8,664 nucleotides of DNA from Bacteroidetes bacterium GWA2_31_9b (lineage in GTDB: Bacteria; Bacteroidota; Bacteroidia; Bacteroidales; UBA12077), in contig MENE01000065.1 in the NCBI GenBank assembly GCA_001769005.1, positions 1 through 8,664 on the forward strand, given 5' to 3'. Every line of letters begins with the position of its first letter. Position 1 is the first letter of the stretch. A program made the translations under genes and the position numbers. The notes beneath the pieces are model-generated. The model was not told where the DNA came from and searched no databases. It saw only the letters and a list, made by a program, of their open reading frames with translations. This document shows positions 1 through 6,065 of this stretch, piece by piece.

Positions 1-110
1 CATTCATACAATGTACTTACAGGTATTTGGCAAATAAAGTCATTTTCAAGTTTGCCTAAATTAAAAAGTATCGGAATGTAAGGGTGATATGATCGTTTTG
101 GGTGTTTCAT
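1..110 (-). CDS. N-terminal fragment of a leftward gene, possibly transposase-like (partial)
   Basis: The reverse strand is open from an ATG at 110 to the window edge, giving 36 complete codons that begin MKHPKRSYHPYIP and end ...QIPVSTLYE. The basic N-terminus followed by a segment of the form IPxSTxxxW resembles the helix-turn-helix start of some Bacteroidota DDE transposases or integrase-like proteins. That comparison is from memory and is weak. The reading is supported by a good Bacteroidota-type promoter box about 20 bases upstream (132-139), which would give a short leader. No Shine-Dalgarno sequence precedes the ATG, which is normal for this phylum. The gene is divergent from the rnf operon and most of it lies outside the window. 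It could equally be an unrelated hypothetical protein. Confidence 0.42.
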   Translation of the reverse strand, partial: MKHPKRSYHPYIPILFNLGKLENDFICQIPVSTLYE

Positions 111-131
111 AATTTTCGAAATAAAAAAGGG

Positions 132-160
132 CAAAAGTAGAAATTTTTTTTCCTGTTCAA
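132..160 (-). promoter_or_regulatory. Bacteroidota-type promoter for the leftward gene
   Basis: Read on the reverse strand, positions 139-132 spell TACTTTTG followed by C, an exact match to the -7 box TAnnTTTG of the Bacteroidota primary sigma factor. A TTG at 160-158 lies 18 bases upstream, close to the expected -33 position. The box ends about 20 bases before the ATG at 110. Both the spacing and the location fit a promoter for that gene. Confidence 0.5.
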
Positions 161-451
161 TAAACATTTTTATAAGTTGATTGAATAATTACTTTAACCA
201 TGGTACACCCCTTAATAATAGGCGTCATTTTTATCTCTAAATGGGGGTAGCCCAATTTTAAATTAAAAGACAATTAAGATATTGTTTGTATAGAAAGCCC
301 GATAATTGTTGGTACGGTAAAAGCAAGGCTGGTTAAATACTCAGGGATAAAACATCCCCTAAATTCATTAATCGAAAAGTATTAATTCATTTTTTTTCAA
401 TAAAAGATGATTTTTTACTTTAGTTTCTTATTTAAAATCAATCTAAATAAG

Positions 452-494
452 TATTGCTATGTTAAAAACTCTCAAAAAGCAATATAATTTTTTT
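452..494 (+). terminator. Possible stem-loop with T-run upstream of the operon promoter
   Basis: TATTGCT at 452-458 and AGCAATA at 478-484 are perfect 7-base inverted arms around a 19-base spacer. Seven T residues follow at 488-494. It could be a weak terminator that insulates the rnf promoter from upstream transcription, or an operator. The long loop and AT-rich arms make it unreliable, and AT-rich DNA produces such structures by chance. Confidence 0.2.
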
Positions 495-503
495 AAAACA
501 AAT

Positions 504-511
504 TATTTTTG
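504..511 (+). promoter_or_regulatory. Candidate -7 promoter box of the rnf operon
   Basis: TATTTTTG at 504-511, followed by T, matches the Bacteroidota -7 consensus TAnnTTTG. It lies 30 bases before the ATG of the first operon gene and would give a leader of about 20-25 bases. No clear TTG or TTTG is present at the -33 distance, so the match rests on one element. It is the best candidate in the region. Confidence 0.42.
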
Positions 512-541
512 TACTCGAATTTTTTTTTGATTATTTACTGA

Positions 542-964
542 ATGTCAAATAATAAATCAGTTGAACATAACGGTCGTATTGAATCAATCGACGGAAGTAA
601 AATAAATGTAAGTTTTATAGCATATTCGGGATGTGCATCATGTCATGCCAAATCGTATTGCTCTCCTTCCAATATGGAAGAAAAATCTGTAGATATTTAT
701 GATTTTTCAAACCAATTCAATATTGGTGAAGATGTTCGTGTTGTTATGAGTCAAAACTTAGGTTTTAAAGCAATTTGGCTTGGATATATTCAACCTTTGA
801 TATTTGTAATATTAACATTAATTATTCTTTCTTTACTTACAAAAAACGAAGCATTATCAGGATTGGGTTCAATTTCAATTCTAATTCCATATTATTTAAT
901 ACTGTATTTATTTCGAAAAAAACTAAAGCAGTCGTTTTCTTTTACTATAAAAAAAATTGAATAA
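542..964 (+). CDS. rseC: RseC-family membrane protein heading the rnf operon
   Basis: This 140-residue protein belongs by its features to the RseC family (SoxR-reducing-system / Rnf accessory proteins). The soluble N-terminal part has a cysteine cluster C31-x2-C34-x5-C40, a signature of the family. Two hydrophobic segments follow at about residues 79-99 and 105-124, and the tail is basic. The expected topology is a two-helix inner-membrane protein. In Escherichia coli, RseC acts with the Rsx (Rnf) complex to keep SoxR reduced. Here no soxR is visible, so I infer a more general role in Rnf assembly or electron transfer through the cysteines. It starts at the first ATG after the promoter box, has no Shine-Dalgarno sequence, and ends 12 bases before rnfB, so co-transcription is very likely. 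Confidence 0.82.
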   Translation: MSNNKSVEHNGRIESIDGSKINVSFIAYSGCASCHAKSYCSPSNMEEKSVDIYDFSNQFNIGEDVRVVMSQNLGFKAIWLGYIQPLIFVILTLIILSLLTKNEALSGLGSISILIPYYLILYLFRKKLKQSFSFTIKKIE

Positions 965-976
965 ATATTATATAAC

Positions 977-1864
977 ATGAGTACAACACTATTGTTTACT
1001 ATTATTTCATTAAGTGCATTAGGTGCAATATCTGCAATAATTCTTTATTTTGTTGCGCAAAAATTTAAAGTATACGAAGATCCACGAATTGATTTAGTTA
1101 CTGAAGCATTACCTGTTGCAAATTGTGGAGGTTGTGGGTATCCGGGTTGCCGAGGTATGGCTGAAGCTATGGTGAAAGCTGACGATATTTCTACCTTTTA
1201 TTGTCCTGTAGGTGGAAATGAAGTAATGGCTACTGTAGCAAAAATTCTTGGTAAAGAAGCAATTGTTAAAGATCCACTTGTTGCAGTCGTACGTTGTTCA
1301 GGATCATTTTCTAAACGTCCAAGATTAAATGAGTACGATGGAGCAGCTACATGTATTATTTCTTCATCTCTTTATTCAGGTGAAACAGGTTGCCAGTACG
1401 GTTGCCTTGGTTTAGGCGATTGTGTTGCTGTTTGTAAATTCGATGCAATATATATGGATTTTGAAACCGGATTACCAGTTGTAATAGACAAGAATTGTAC
1501 AGCATGCGGTGCTTGTGTTAAAGCTTGTCCGAATAAAATTATCGAATTAAGAAAAAAACATAAAAAGGATCTAAAAATATATGTTTCTTGTGTAAATAAA
1601 GATAAAGGAGGAATTGCTAGAAAAGCATGCGAAGTTGCATGTATTGGTTGTGGGAAATGTGTTAAAATTTGCCCATATGAAGCAATTACTCTCGAAAATA
1701 ATCTTGCATATATTGATCCTAATAAATGTAAACTTTGCAGGAAATGTGTCGAAGTATGTCCTACCAGTGCTATACTTGAAATAAATTTTCCTCCACGAAA
1801 GGAAAAAGAAAGTAATGCCGAAAATATTGAGACATCAAAAACAAGTGAAAAAGAAAACGAATAA
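977..1864 (+). CDS. rnfB: Rnf complex subunit B, ferredoxin-oxidising iron-sulfur protein
   Basis: RnfB receives electrons from reduced ferredoxin and passes them into the membrane part of the Rnf complex. Residues 4-26 form the N-terminal membrane anchor. A CxxCxxxxC motif (C50, C53, C58, with C76) is the RnfB/NqrF-type [4Fe-4S] domain. Ferredoxin-type motifs follow: C139/143/149/153, C174/177/180/184, C222/225/228/232 and C251/254/257/261, enough for four more [4Fe-4S] clusters. Four further cysteines (107, 126, 205, 218) bring the total to 24. At 295 residues it is the long form known from clostridia and Bacteroidota; the proteobacterial form has about 190. The last 24 residues are a charged Lys/Glu/Ser tail. 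The gene lies 12 bases after the RseC-like gene and has no evident ribosome binding site. Confidence 0.95.
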   Translation: MSTTLLFTIISLSALGAISAIILYFVAQKFKVYEDPRIDLVTEALPVANCGGCGYPGCRGMAEAMVKADDISTFYCPVGGNEVMATVAKILGKEAIVKDPLVAVVRCSGSFSKRPRLNEYDGAATCIISSSLYSGETGCQYGCLGLGDCVAVCKFDAIYMDFETGLPVVIDKNCTACGACVKACPNKIIELRKKHKKDLKIYVSCVNKDKGGIARKACEVACIGCGKCVKICPYEAITLENNLAYIDPNKCKLCRKCVEVCPTSAILEINFPPRKEKESNAENIETSKTSEKENE

Positions 1865-1878
1865 TCATATAATTAAAC

Positions 1879-1885
1879 AGGAGGG
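1879..1885 (+). promoter_or_regulatory. Strong Shine-Dalgarno site fixing the GTG start of rnfC
   Basis: AGGAGGG at 1879-1885 lies five bases before GTG at 1891. It supports GTG as the true start, which also gives the expected RnfC N-terminus. Shine-Dalgarno sequences this strong are uncommon in Bacteroidota. Confidence 0.7.
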
Positions 1886-1890
1886 TTAAA

Positions 1891-3222
1891 GTGTTAAAAA
1901 CATTTGCAAAAGGTGGCGTTCATCCTGCAGAATGTAAGTATTCTGAAGACAATGCGATAGAAAATTTGCCGCTCCCTAAAACAGTTTCAATTCCAATATC
2001 CCAACATATTGGTGCTCCTGCAAAAGCTATTGTTGCTAAAGGAGATAAAGTAAAAGTTGGTGATAAAATTGCCGAAAGTTCAGGCTTTGTTTCAGCAAAC
2101 ATTCATTCTTCAGTTTCAGGAACAGTTGTTAAAATCGACGATATTCTTGATTCAACTGGATATAAACGTCCGTGCATTGTTATTGATGTAGAAGGCGATG
2201 AGTGGAATGAAACAATTGATCGTTCAACCGAGCTTAAGAAAGAGTTCAAATTAACCGATAAGGAAATAATTGCTAAAATAAATCAATCAGGAATTGTTGG
2301 TTTAGGCGGTGCTACATTTCCATCACACGTTAAATTATCTATTCCTGATGGCAAGAAAATAAATGTGCTAATAATCAATGGTGTTGAATGTGAACCTTAT
2401 TTAACATCAGATCACAGGTTAATGGTTGAAAAAGCAGAAGAAATGCTTGTTGGAATACAGATTCTAATGAAAGCTTTAAGTGTAAACAGAGCTTTAATTG
2501 GAATTGAAAATAATAAGCCCGACGCTATAGCACATTTAACAAATTTGGTAAAGAATTACCCCGGAATAGAAGTACATGCATTAAAAGTACAATATCCACA
2601 AGGAGGAGAAAAACAATTAATTAAAGCGTTAATTCATCGTGAAGTACCTTCGGGCGGATTACCACTTGATGTTGGAGCTGTAGTTCACAATGTTGGAACT
2701 GCTTTTGCTGTTTACGAAGCTGTACAAAAAAACAAACCATTATTTGAACGTGTAGTTACTGTTACAGGTCAATTGGTTAGCAAACCATCAAATTTATTAG
2801 TTCGTATAGGGACACCTATAACAAATTTAATTGAAGCTGCTGGTGGCTTACCCGAAGATACTGGTAAAATTATAAATGGTGGCCCAATGATGGGTAAAGC
2901 AATTAATTCGCTTGAAGTTCCTGTTACAAAAGGTACATCGGGTATCTTAATCATGTCTGATGGTGAGTCGAGACGTAAAAAAGAAGCAACATGTATTCGT
3001 TGTGCAAAATGCGTTTCAGTTTGCCCTCAAGGATTAGAACCATACCTGTTAATTAAACAAGTTCAGTTAGAGAAAAATGATAATCTGGAACAAAGCGGAG
3101 TAATGGATTGCATCGAATGTGGATCATGTAGTTTTACATGCCCTGCCGGATTACCATTACTTGACTATATCCGTTTAGGGAAATCCAGAGTTAGTAAAAT
3201 AATTAGATCAAGAAAACAATAA
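1891..3222 (+). CDS. rnfC: Rnf complex subunit C, NAD(H)/FMN-binding iron-sulfur subunit
   Basis: RnfC is the cytoplasmic module where NAD+ is reduced (or NADH oxidised) by the Rnf complex. The N-terminus has the family's GGVHP motif (residues 8-12) and a barrel-sandwich domain to about residue 100. The central domain is related to the 51-kDa subunit of complex I: GLGGATFPSHVK at 137-148, NGVECEPY at 163-170, YPQGGEKQLI at 235-244 and GGPMMG at 330-335, regions associated with FMN and NADH binding. Two CxxCxxCxxxCP motifs (C368/371/374/378 and C407/410/413/417) bind two [4Fe-4S] clusters, which separates RnfC from NqrA. At 443 residues it is of normal length. It begins at GTG behind a strong Shine-Dalgarno site 26 bases after rnfB, and its stop overlaps the rnfD start by one base (TAATG). 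Confidence 0.96.
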   Translation: MLKTFAKGGVHPAECKYSEDNAIENLPLPKTVSIPISQHIGAPAKAIVAKGDKVKVGDKIAESSGFVSANIHSSVSGTVVKIDDILDSTGYKRPCIVIDVEGDEWNETIDRSTELKKEFKLTDKEIIAKINQSGIVGLGGATFPSHVKLSIPDGKKINVLIINGVECEPYLTSDHRLMVEKAEEMLVGIQILMKALSVNRALIGIENNKPDAIAHLTNLVKNYPGIEVHALKVQYPQGGEKQLIKALIHREVPSGGLPLDVGAVVHNVGTAFAVYEAVQKNKPLFERVVTVTGQLVSKPSNLLVRIGTPITNLIEAAGGLPEDTGKIINGGPMMGKAINSLEVPVTKGTSGILIMSDGESRRKKEATCIRCAKCVSVCPQGLEPYLLIKQVQLEKNDNLEQSGVMDCIECGSCSFTCPAGLPLLDYIRLGKSRVSKIIRSRKQ

Positions 3223-4223
3223 TGAATAAACGAATAACAATATCACCGTCTCCTCACGTTTATGAGGACACTTCAGTGAAACGGCTAATGTATGACGTAG
3301 TTATTGCTTTATTGCCTGCATTGGCAATGTCCATCTATTTCTTTGGTATGGGAGCAATAATTGTAACATTAGTTGCAGTAGTTTCGTGCTTAGCTTTTGA
3401 ATGGCTAATTCAGAAATTTCTTTTAAAACAAGAACCCACCATAACCGACGGATCTGCTATAGTTACAGGTATTTTACTCGCATTTAATGTACCATCGAAC
3501 TTACCTATTGGTATAATTATACTTGGTAGTTTAGTTGCAATTGGAGTAGCAAAAATGTCTTTTGGTGGTTTAGGAAATAATCCATTTAACCCGGCACTTG
3601 TTGGACGTGTATTTCTTTTAATATCTTTTCCAGTACAAATGACAAGCTGGCCTATTCCTAGTGGATTCAAAACTGGATATGCAGATGCAGTAACCGGAGC
3701 AACACCTCTTGGTTTAGTAAAAGAAGGTTTAGCTAAAAGTGATCAGATGTCTGATTTAATGACTAAAGTACCCAGCCATATGGAAATGTTCTATGGTAGA
3801 ATGGGAGGTTCAATGGGAGAGATTGCAGCAGTTGCTATTCTTATTGGTTTAGCATATTTATTATACAGAAAAGTTATAACATGGCATATTCCTGTTTCAA
3901 TTATTTTAACTATAACAATATTCACAGGAATTTTATGGTTTATTAATCCTGAAACAAATGCCGATCCATTATTCCACTTATTAACAGGTGGTGTAATGCT
4001 TGGAGCAGTATTTATGGCAACTGATTATGTTACTTCACCAATGACTCCAAAAGGAATGTGGATTTTTGGTATAGGAATAGGAGTAATTACGGTATTAATT
4101 AGAGTCTTTGGAGCTTATCCTGAGGGTGTTTCATTTGCAATTCTTATTATGAATGCATTTGTTCCCTTAATTAATACTTATGTAAAACCAAAACGATTCG
4201 GAGAGGAGATTAATCATGGCTAA
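3222..4223 (+). CDS. rnfD: Rnf complex subunit D, FMN-carrying integral membrane subunit
   Basis: RnfD is the large membrane subunit of the RnfD/NqrB family, part of the electron path and the ion-translocating core. It is 333 residues long with roughly eight to ten hydrophobic segments. The covalent flavinylation motif is DAVTGATPL at residues 155-163, with Thr161 as the expected FMN attachment site. Other family landmarks are ISPSPHVY near the N-terminus (7-14), TDGSAIVTGILLA (75-87), GNNPFNPALVGR (118-129) and FMATDYVTSP (264-273). The N-terminal ATG shares its A with the rnfC stop codon and has no Shine-Dalgarno sequence of its own, so translation is probably coupled to rnfC. It overlaps rnfG by eight bases. 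FMN attachment needs an ApbE transferase, which is not in this window. Confidence 0.96.
   Translation: MNKRITISPSPHVYEDTSVKRLMYDVVIALLPALAMSIYFFGMGAIIVTLVAVVSCLAFEWLIQKFLLKQEPTITDGSAIVTGILLAFNVPSNLPIGIIILGSLVAIGVAKMSFGGLGNNPFNPALVGRVFLLISFPVQMTSWPIPSGFKTGYADAVTGATPLGLVKEGLAKSDQMSDLMTKVPSHMEMFYGRMGGSMGEIAAVAILIGLAYLLYRKVITWHIPVSIILTITIFTGILWFINPETNADPLFHLLTGGVMLGAVFMATDYVTSPMTPKGMWIFGIGIGVITVLIRVFGAYPEGVSFAILIMNAFVPLINTYVKPKRFGEEINHG
4201..4208 (+). promoter_or_regulatory. Shine-Dalgarno site for rnfG inside the end of rnfD
   Basis: GAGAGGAG at 4201-4208 lies seven bases before the rnfG ATG at 4216, within the last codons of rnfD. It identifies this ATG as the start even though it overlaps rnfD by eight bases. 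Confidence 0.6.
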
Positions 4224-4791
4224 AACAGAATCTACATTTAAAAATATGTTTATTGTCCTTTCAAGCATTTCTTTGGTAGCAGCAACTACACTTGGATTTG
4301 TATATCAGCAGACAAAAGGGCCAATTGAACAAACCAAATTGAATAAAAAACTTGAGGCTATTAAACAAGTTGTTCCTGAGTTTAATAATAACCCAACAGA
4401 AGATATGATAATGCTTCCTACAGGCGAAGGTGATAGCCTTGAAGTTTATATGGCCAAAAATAATGATGAGGTTGTTGGTTATGCAGTTAAAACATATACC
4501 AATAAAGGTTTTAGCGGATATGTAGCTCTTATTGCCGGGTTCAATCCTGATGGCAGTATATTTAATATAGCTGTTTTGGAGCAAAAAGAAACTCCGGGTC
4601 TTGGTACTAAAATGACCGAACCAAAATTTAAAGATCAGTTTAATGGGAAGAATCCATCACAATTTAATATGACTGTAAAAAAAGATGGTGGACAAGTTGA
4701 TGCTATTACTGCTGCTACTATTAGCTCCAGAGCATTTTGTGATGCAGTTCAGAGAGCTTACAACACATTACAAAAAGGAGGTTTAAAATGA
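4216..4791 (+). CDS. rnfG: Rnf complex subunit G, covalent-FMN periplasmic-domain subunit
   Basis: RnfG relays electrons through a covalently bound FMN on the outer face of the membrane. It is 191 residues long, with one N-terminal membrane anchor (about 11-30) and an FMN-binding domain of the NqrC/RnfG type. Typical elements are GFSGYVALIAGFN (98-110) and ETPGLGTKM (125-133). The flavinylation site is DAITAATISS at 162-171, where Thr168 is the expected FMN attachment residue. The usual S/T-G-A-T is T-A-A-T here, so Gly is replaced by Ala. Asp162 and the following Ser residues are kept, so I think the site is functional. The gene overlaps rnfD by eight bases and rnfE by four, consistent with coupled translation. 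Confidence 0.94.
   Translation: MAKTESTFKNMFIVLSSISLVAATTLGFVYQQTKGPIEQTKLNKKLEAIKQVVPEFNNNPTEDMIMLPTGEGDSLEVYMAKNNDEVVGYAVKTYTNKGFSGYVALIAGFNPDGSIFNIAVLEQKETPGLGTKMTEPKFKDQFNGKNPSQFNMTVKKDGGQVDAITAATISSRAFCDAVQRAYNTLQKGGLK
4775..4781 (+). promoter_or_regulatory. Shine-Dalgarno site for rnfE inside the end of rnfG
   Basis: AAGGAGG at 4775-4781 lies six bases before the rnfE ATG at 4788, within the last codons of rnfG. It supports this start, which overlaps the rnfG stop in the arrangement ATGA. Confidence 0.65.
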
Positions 4792-5372
4792 ATCAGTTAC
4801 AAAATTTTACAAAAGGATTTTTTAAGGAAAATCCCATATTAGTTCTTGTGTTGGGTACTTGCCCAACATTAGCTACTACTTCTTCTGCCATTAACGGTTT
4901 AGGTATGGGTCTTGCAACAACATTTGTTTTAATCGGATCAAATGTTGTTATTTCCCTTCTTGCAAATGTGATCCCTGATAAAGTTAGAATACCTGCTTTT
5001 GTTGTTGTTATTGCATCATTTGTTACTGTAATCGATCTATTAATGCAAGCATATGTTCCTTCATTGTATGATAAACTTGGAATTTTTATTCCATTAATTG
5101 TTGTTAACTGTATCGTTCTCGGAAGAGCCGAAGCTTTTGCATGTAAAAATTCAGTCCTCTCGTCGTTGGTTGATGGAGTAGGGATGGGGCTAGGATTTGC
5201 AATGGCTTTGGGAATTCTAGGATCTATTCGTGAATTAATTGGCAGTGGATCAATTTTTGGATATAAGTTTATTTCAGGCGATGGAGTTCTAGTTTTTATT
5301 CTTGCTCCGGGTGCATTTATTGCTCTTGGGTATCTTATTGCACTTATTAATCGAATCAGAAAAGCTAACTAA
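4788..5372 (+). CDS. rnfE: Rnf complex subunit E, integral membrane subunit
   Basis: RnfE is one of the two paralogous six-helix membrane proteins (RnfA/RnfE, matching NqrE/NqrD) at the core of the complex. In this family the two subunits lie in opposite orientations and together hold an iron-sulfur centre within the membrane. The key cysteines are visible in LGTCPTLA (Cys25) and VNCIVLGRAEAFA (Cys108). The latter motif, with its RAEAFA extension, distinguishes RnfE from RnfA. GIRELIGSG-type residues appear as SIRELIGSG at 146-154. The length of 194 residues is normal for the subunit, lacking the extra tail of some proteobacterial forms. The start is backed by a strong Shine-Dalgarno site and overlaps rnfG by four bases. 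Confidence 0.95.
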   Translation: MNQLQNFTKGFFKENPILVLVLGTCPTLATTSSAINGLGMGLATTFVLIGSNVVISLLANVIPDKVRIPAFVVVIASFVTVIDLLMQAYVPSLYDKLGIFIPLIVVNCIVLGRAEAFACKNSVLSSLVDGVGMGLGFAMALGILGSIRELIGSGSIFGYKFISGDGVLVFILAPGAFIALGYLIALINRIRKAN

Positions 5373-5373
5373 G

Positions 5374-5379
5374 AGGAGG
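5374..5379 (+). promoter_or_regulatory. Shine-Dalgarno site for rnfA
   Basis: AGGAGG at 5374-5379 lies four bases before the rnfA ATG at 5384, immediately after the rnfE stop. The spacing is short but workable. Confidence 0.65.
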
Positions 5380-5383
5380 AATT

Positions 5384-5956
5384 ATGGAATATATATTAAT
5401 AATTATAACAGCCATTTTTGTAAACAATGTTGTACTGGCTCAGTTTCTCGGTATTTGTCCATTTTTAGGTGTTTCAAATAAAATAAATACCGCTCTTGGT
5501 ATGACCGGTGCAGTTACATTTGTAATTGTTTTAGCTACTATGGTAACTTATCTTATTCAGACATATGTTTTGAATAAACTAGGCATAGCTTTTATGCAAA
5601 CCATCACTTTCATTCTGGTTATTGCTGCATTAGTTCAAATGGTCGAAATAATACTTAAAAAAGTAAGTCCCCCATTATATCAGGCACTAGGAATATTTCT
5701 TCCATTAATTACAACGAATTGTGCCGTTCTTGGGGTTGCAATTCTTGTTATTCAGAAAAACTATAACCTTTTACAAGGTGTTGTTTTTGGAGCAGCAACC
5801 GCAATTGGTTTTGGCCTTGCTTTAGTTATTTTAGCAGGAATTCGCGAACAAATGGAACTAGTTAATATACCAAAAGGAATGAAAGGTGTTCCAATTTCTC
5901 TTATTGTTGCAGGTATTCTTGCTTTAGCATTTATGGGATTTGCCGGATTAGTTTAA
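5384..5956 (+). CDS. rnfA: Rnf complex subunit A, integral membrane subunit
   Basis: RnfA is the paralogue and partner of RnfE. It is a six-helix protein of 190 residues, the usual family length. Landmarks are VNNVVLAQFLGICPFLGVS (13-31, with Cys25) and TTNCAVLGVAIL (110-121, with Cys113). These two cysteines, with those of RnfE, are expected to hold the intramembrane iron-sulfur centre of the complex. AGIREQME at 151-158 matches the conserved loop before the last helices. It is the last gene of the operon: it starts 11 bases after rnfE, and an intrinsic terminator begins 22 bases after its stop. Having RnfA last and RnfB first matches the Bacteroidota order as I know it and differs from the A-B-C-D-G-E order of Proteobacteria. 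Confidence 0.95.
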   Translation: MEYILIIITAIFVNNVVLAQFLGICPFLGVSNKINTALGMTGAVTFVIVLATMVTYLIQTYVLNKLGIAFMQTITFILVIAALVQMVEIILKKVSPPLYQALGIFLPLITTNCAVLGVAILVIQKNYNLLQGVVFGAATAIGFGLALVILAGIREQMELVNIPKGMKGVPISLIVAGILALAFMGFAGLV

Positions 5957-5978
5957 CAAAAATCTTTTTTAATAATTT

Positions 5979-6006
5979 AAAAGCAACTTTAGGGTTGCTT
6001 TTTTTT
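5979..6006 (+). terminator. Intrinsic terminator of the rnf operon
   Basis: AAAAGCAAC at 5979-5987 and GTTGCTTTT at 5994-6002 form a perfect 9-base stem with a six-base loop. The run of eight T residues at 5999-6006 begins inside the 3' arm. It starts 22 bases after the rnfA stop and separates the rnf operon from the kinase gene. Confidence 0.88.
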
Positions 6007-6065
6007 ATTATATCGTTTGTTTATACTCATTTTTTTTTAAATTGTACCTGTTTAAAATTTTTAGA

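Larger units (their letters stand above)
111..541. other. Non-coding AT-rich divergent intergenic region
   Basis: This 431-base stretch separates the leftward gene fragment from the rightward rnf operon. I see no convincing gene in any frame. The longest open stretches are about 35 codons (for example 278-385 forward), lack an ATG, and are not recognised. It contains the leftward promoter (132-160), a short hairpin GGGAT-AAAAC-ATCCC at 344-358, a 7-base inverted repeat at 452-484, and a promoter-like box at 504-511. No tRNA, CRISPR or obvious insertion-sequence end was seen. Confidence 0.6.

Noticed and set aside
344..358. Hairpin GGGAT-AAAAC-ATCCC as a terminator.
   Set aside because: The stem is only five bases and no T-run follows directly; no gene ends just upstream.
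278..385. Open stretch of 35 codons on the forward strand, with a similar stretch on the reverse strand.
   Set aside because: It has no ATG, GTG or TTG near its beginning, no recognisable similarity, and both strands are equally open. It is probably chance.
775..960. 61-codon forward frame inside the RseC-like gene.
   Set aside because: It lies wholly within a well-supported gene in another frame, and its Asn/Ile/Phe-rich composition is typical of a shadow frame.
1920..3670. Reverse frames of 60-86 codons opposite rnfC and rnfD.
   Set aside because: Shadows of strongly conserved genes; no initiation signals.
4261..4584. 107-codon reverse frame opposite rnfG.
   Set aside because: It is antisense to a clear rnfG gene, with low-complexity content and no promoter or family match.
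542..5956. Na+-translocating NADH:quinone reductase (Nqr) as an alternative identity for the operon.
   Set aside because: RnfC carries two ferredoxin-type motifs, and RnfB is a multi-ferredoxin protein with no NqrF-type flavin domain; no NqrA or NqrF is present.
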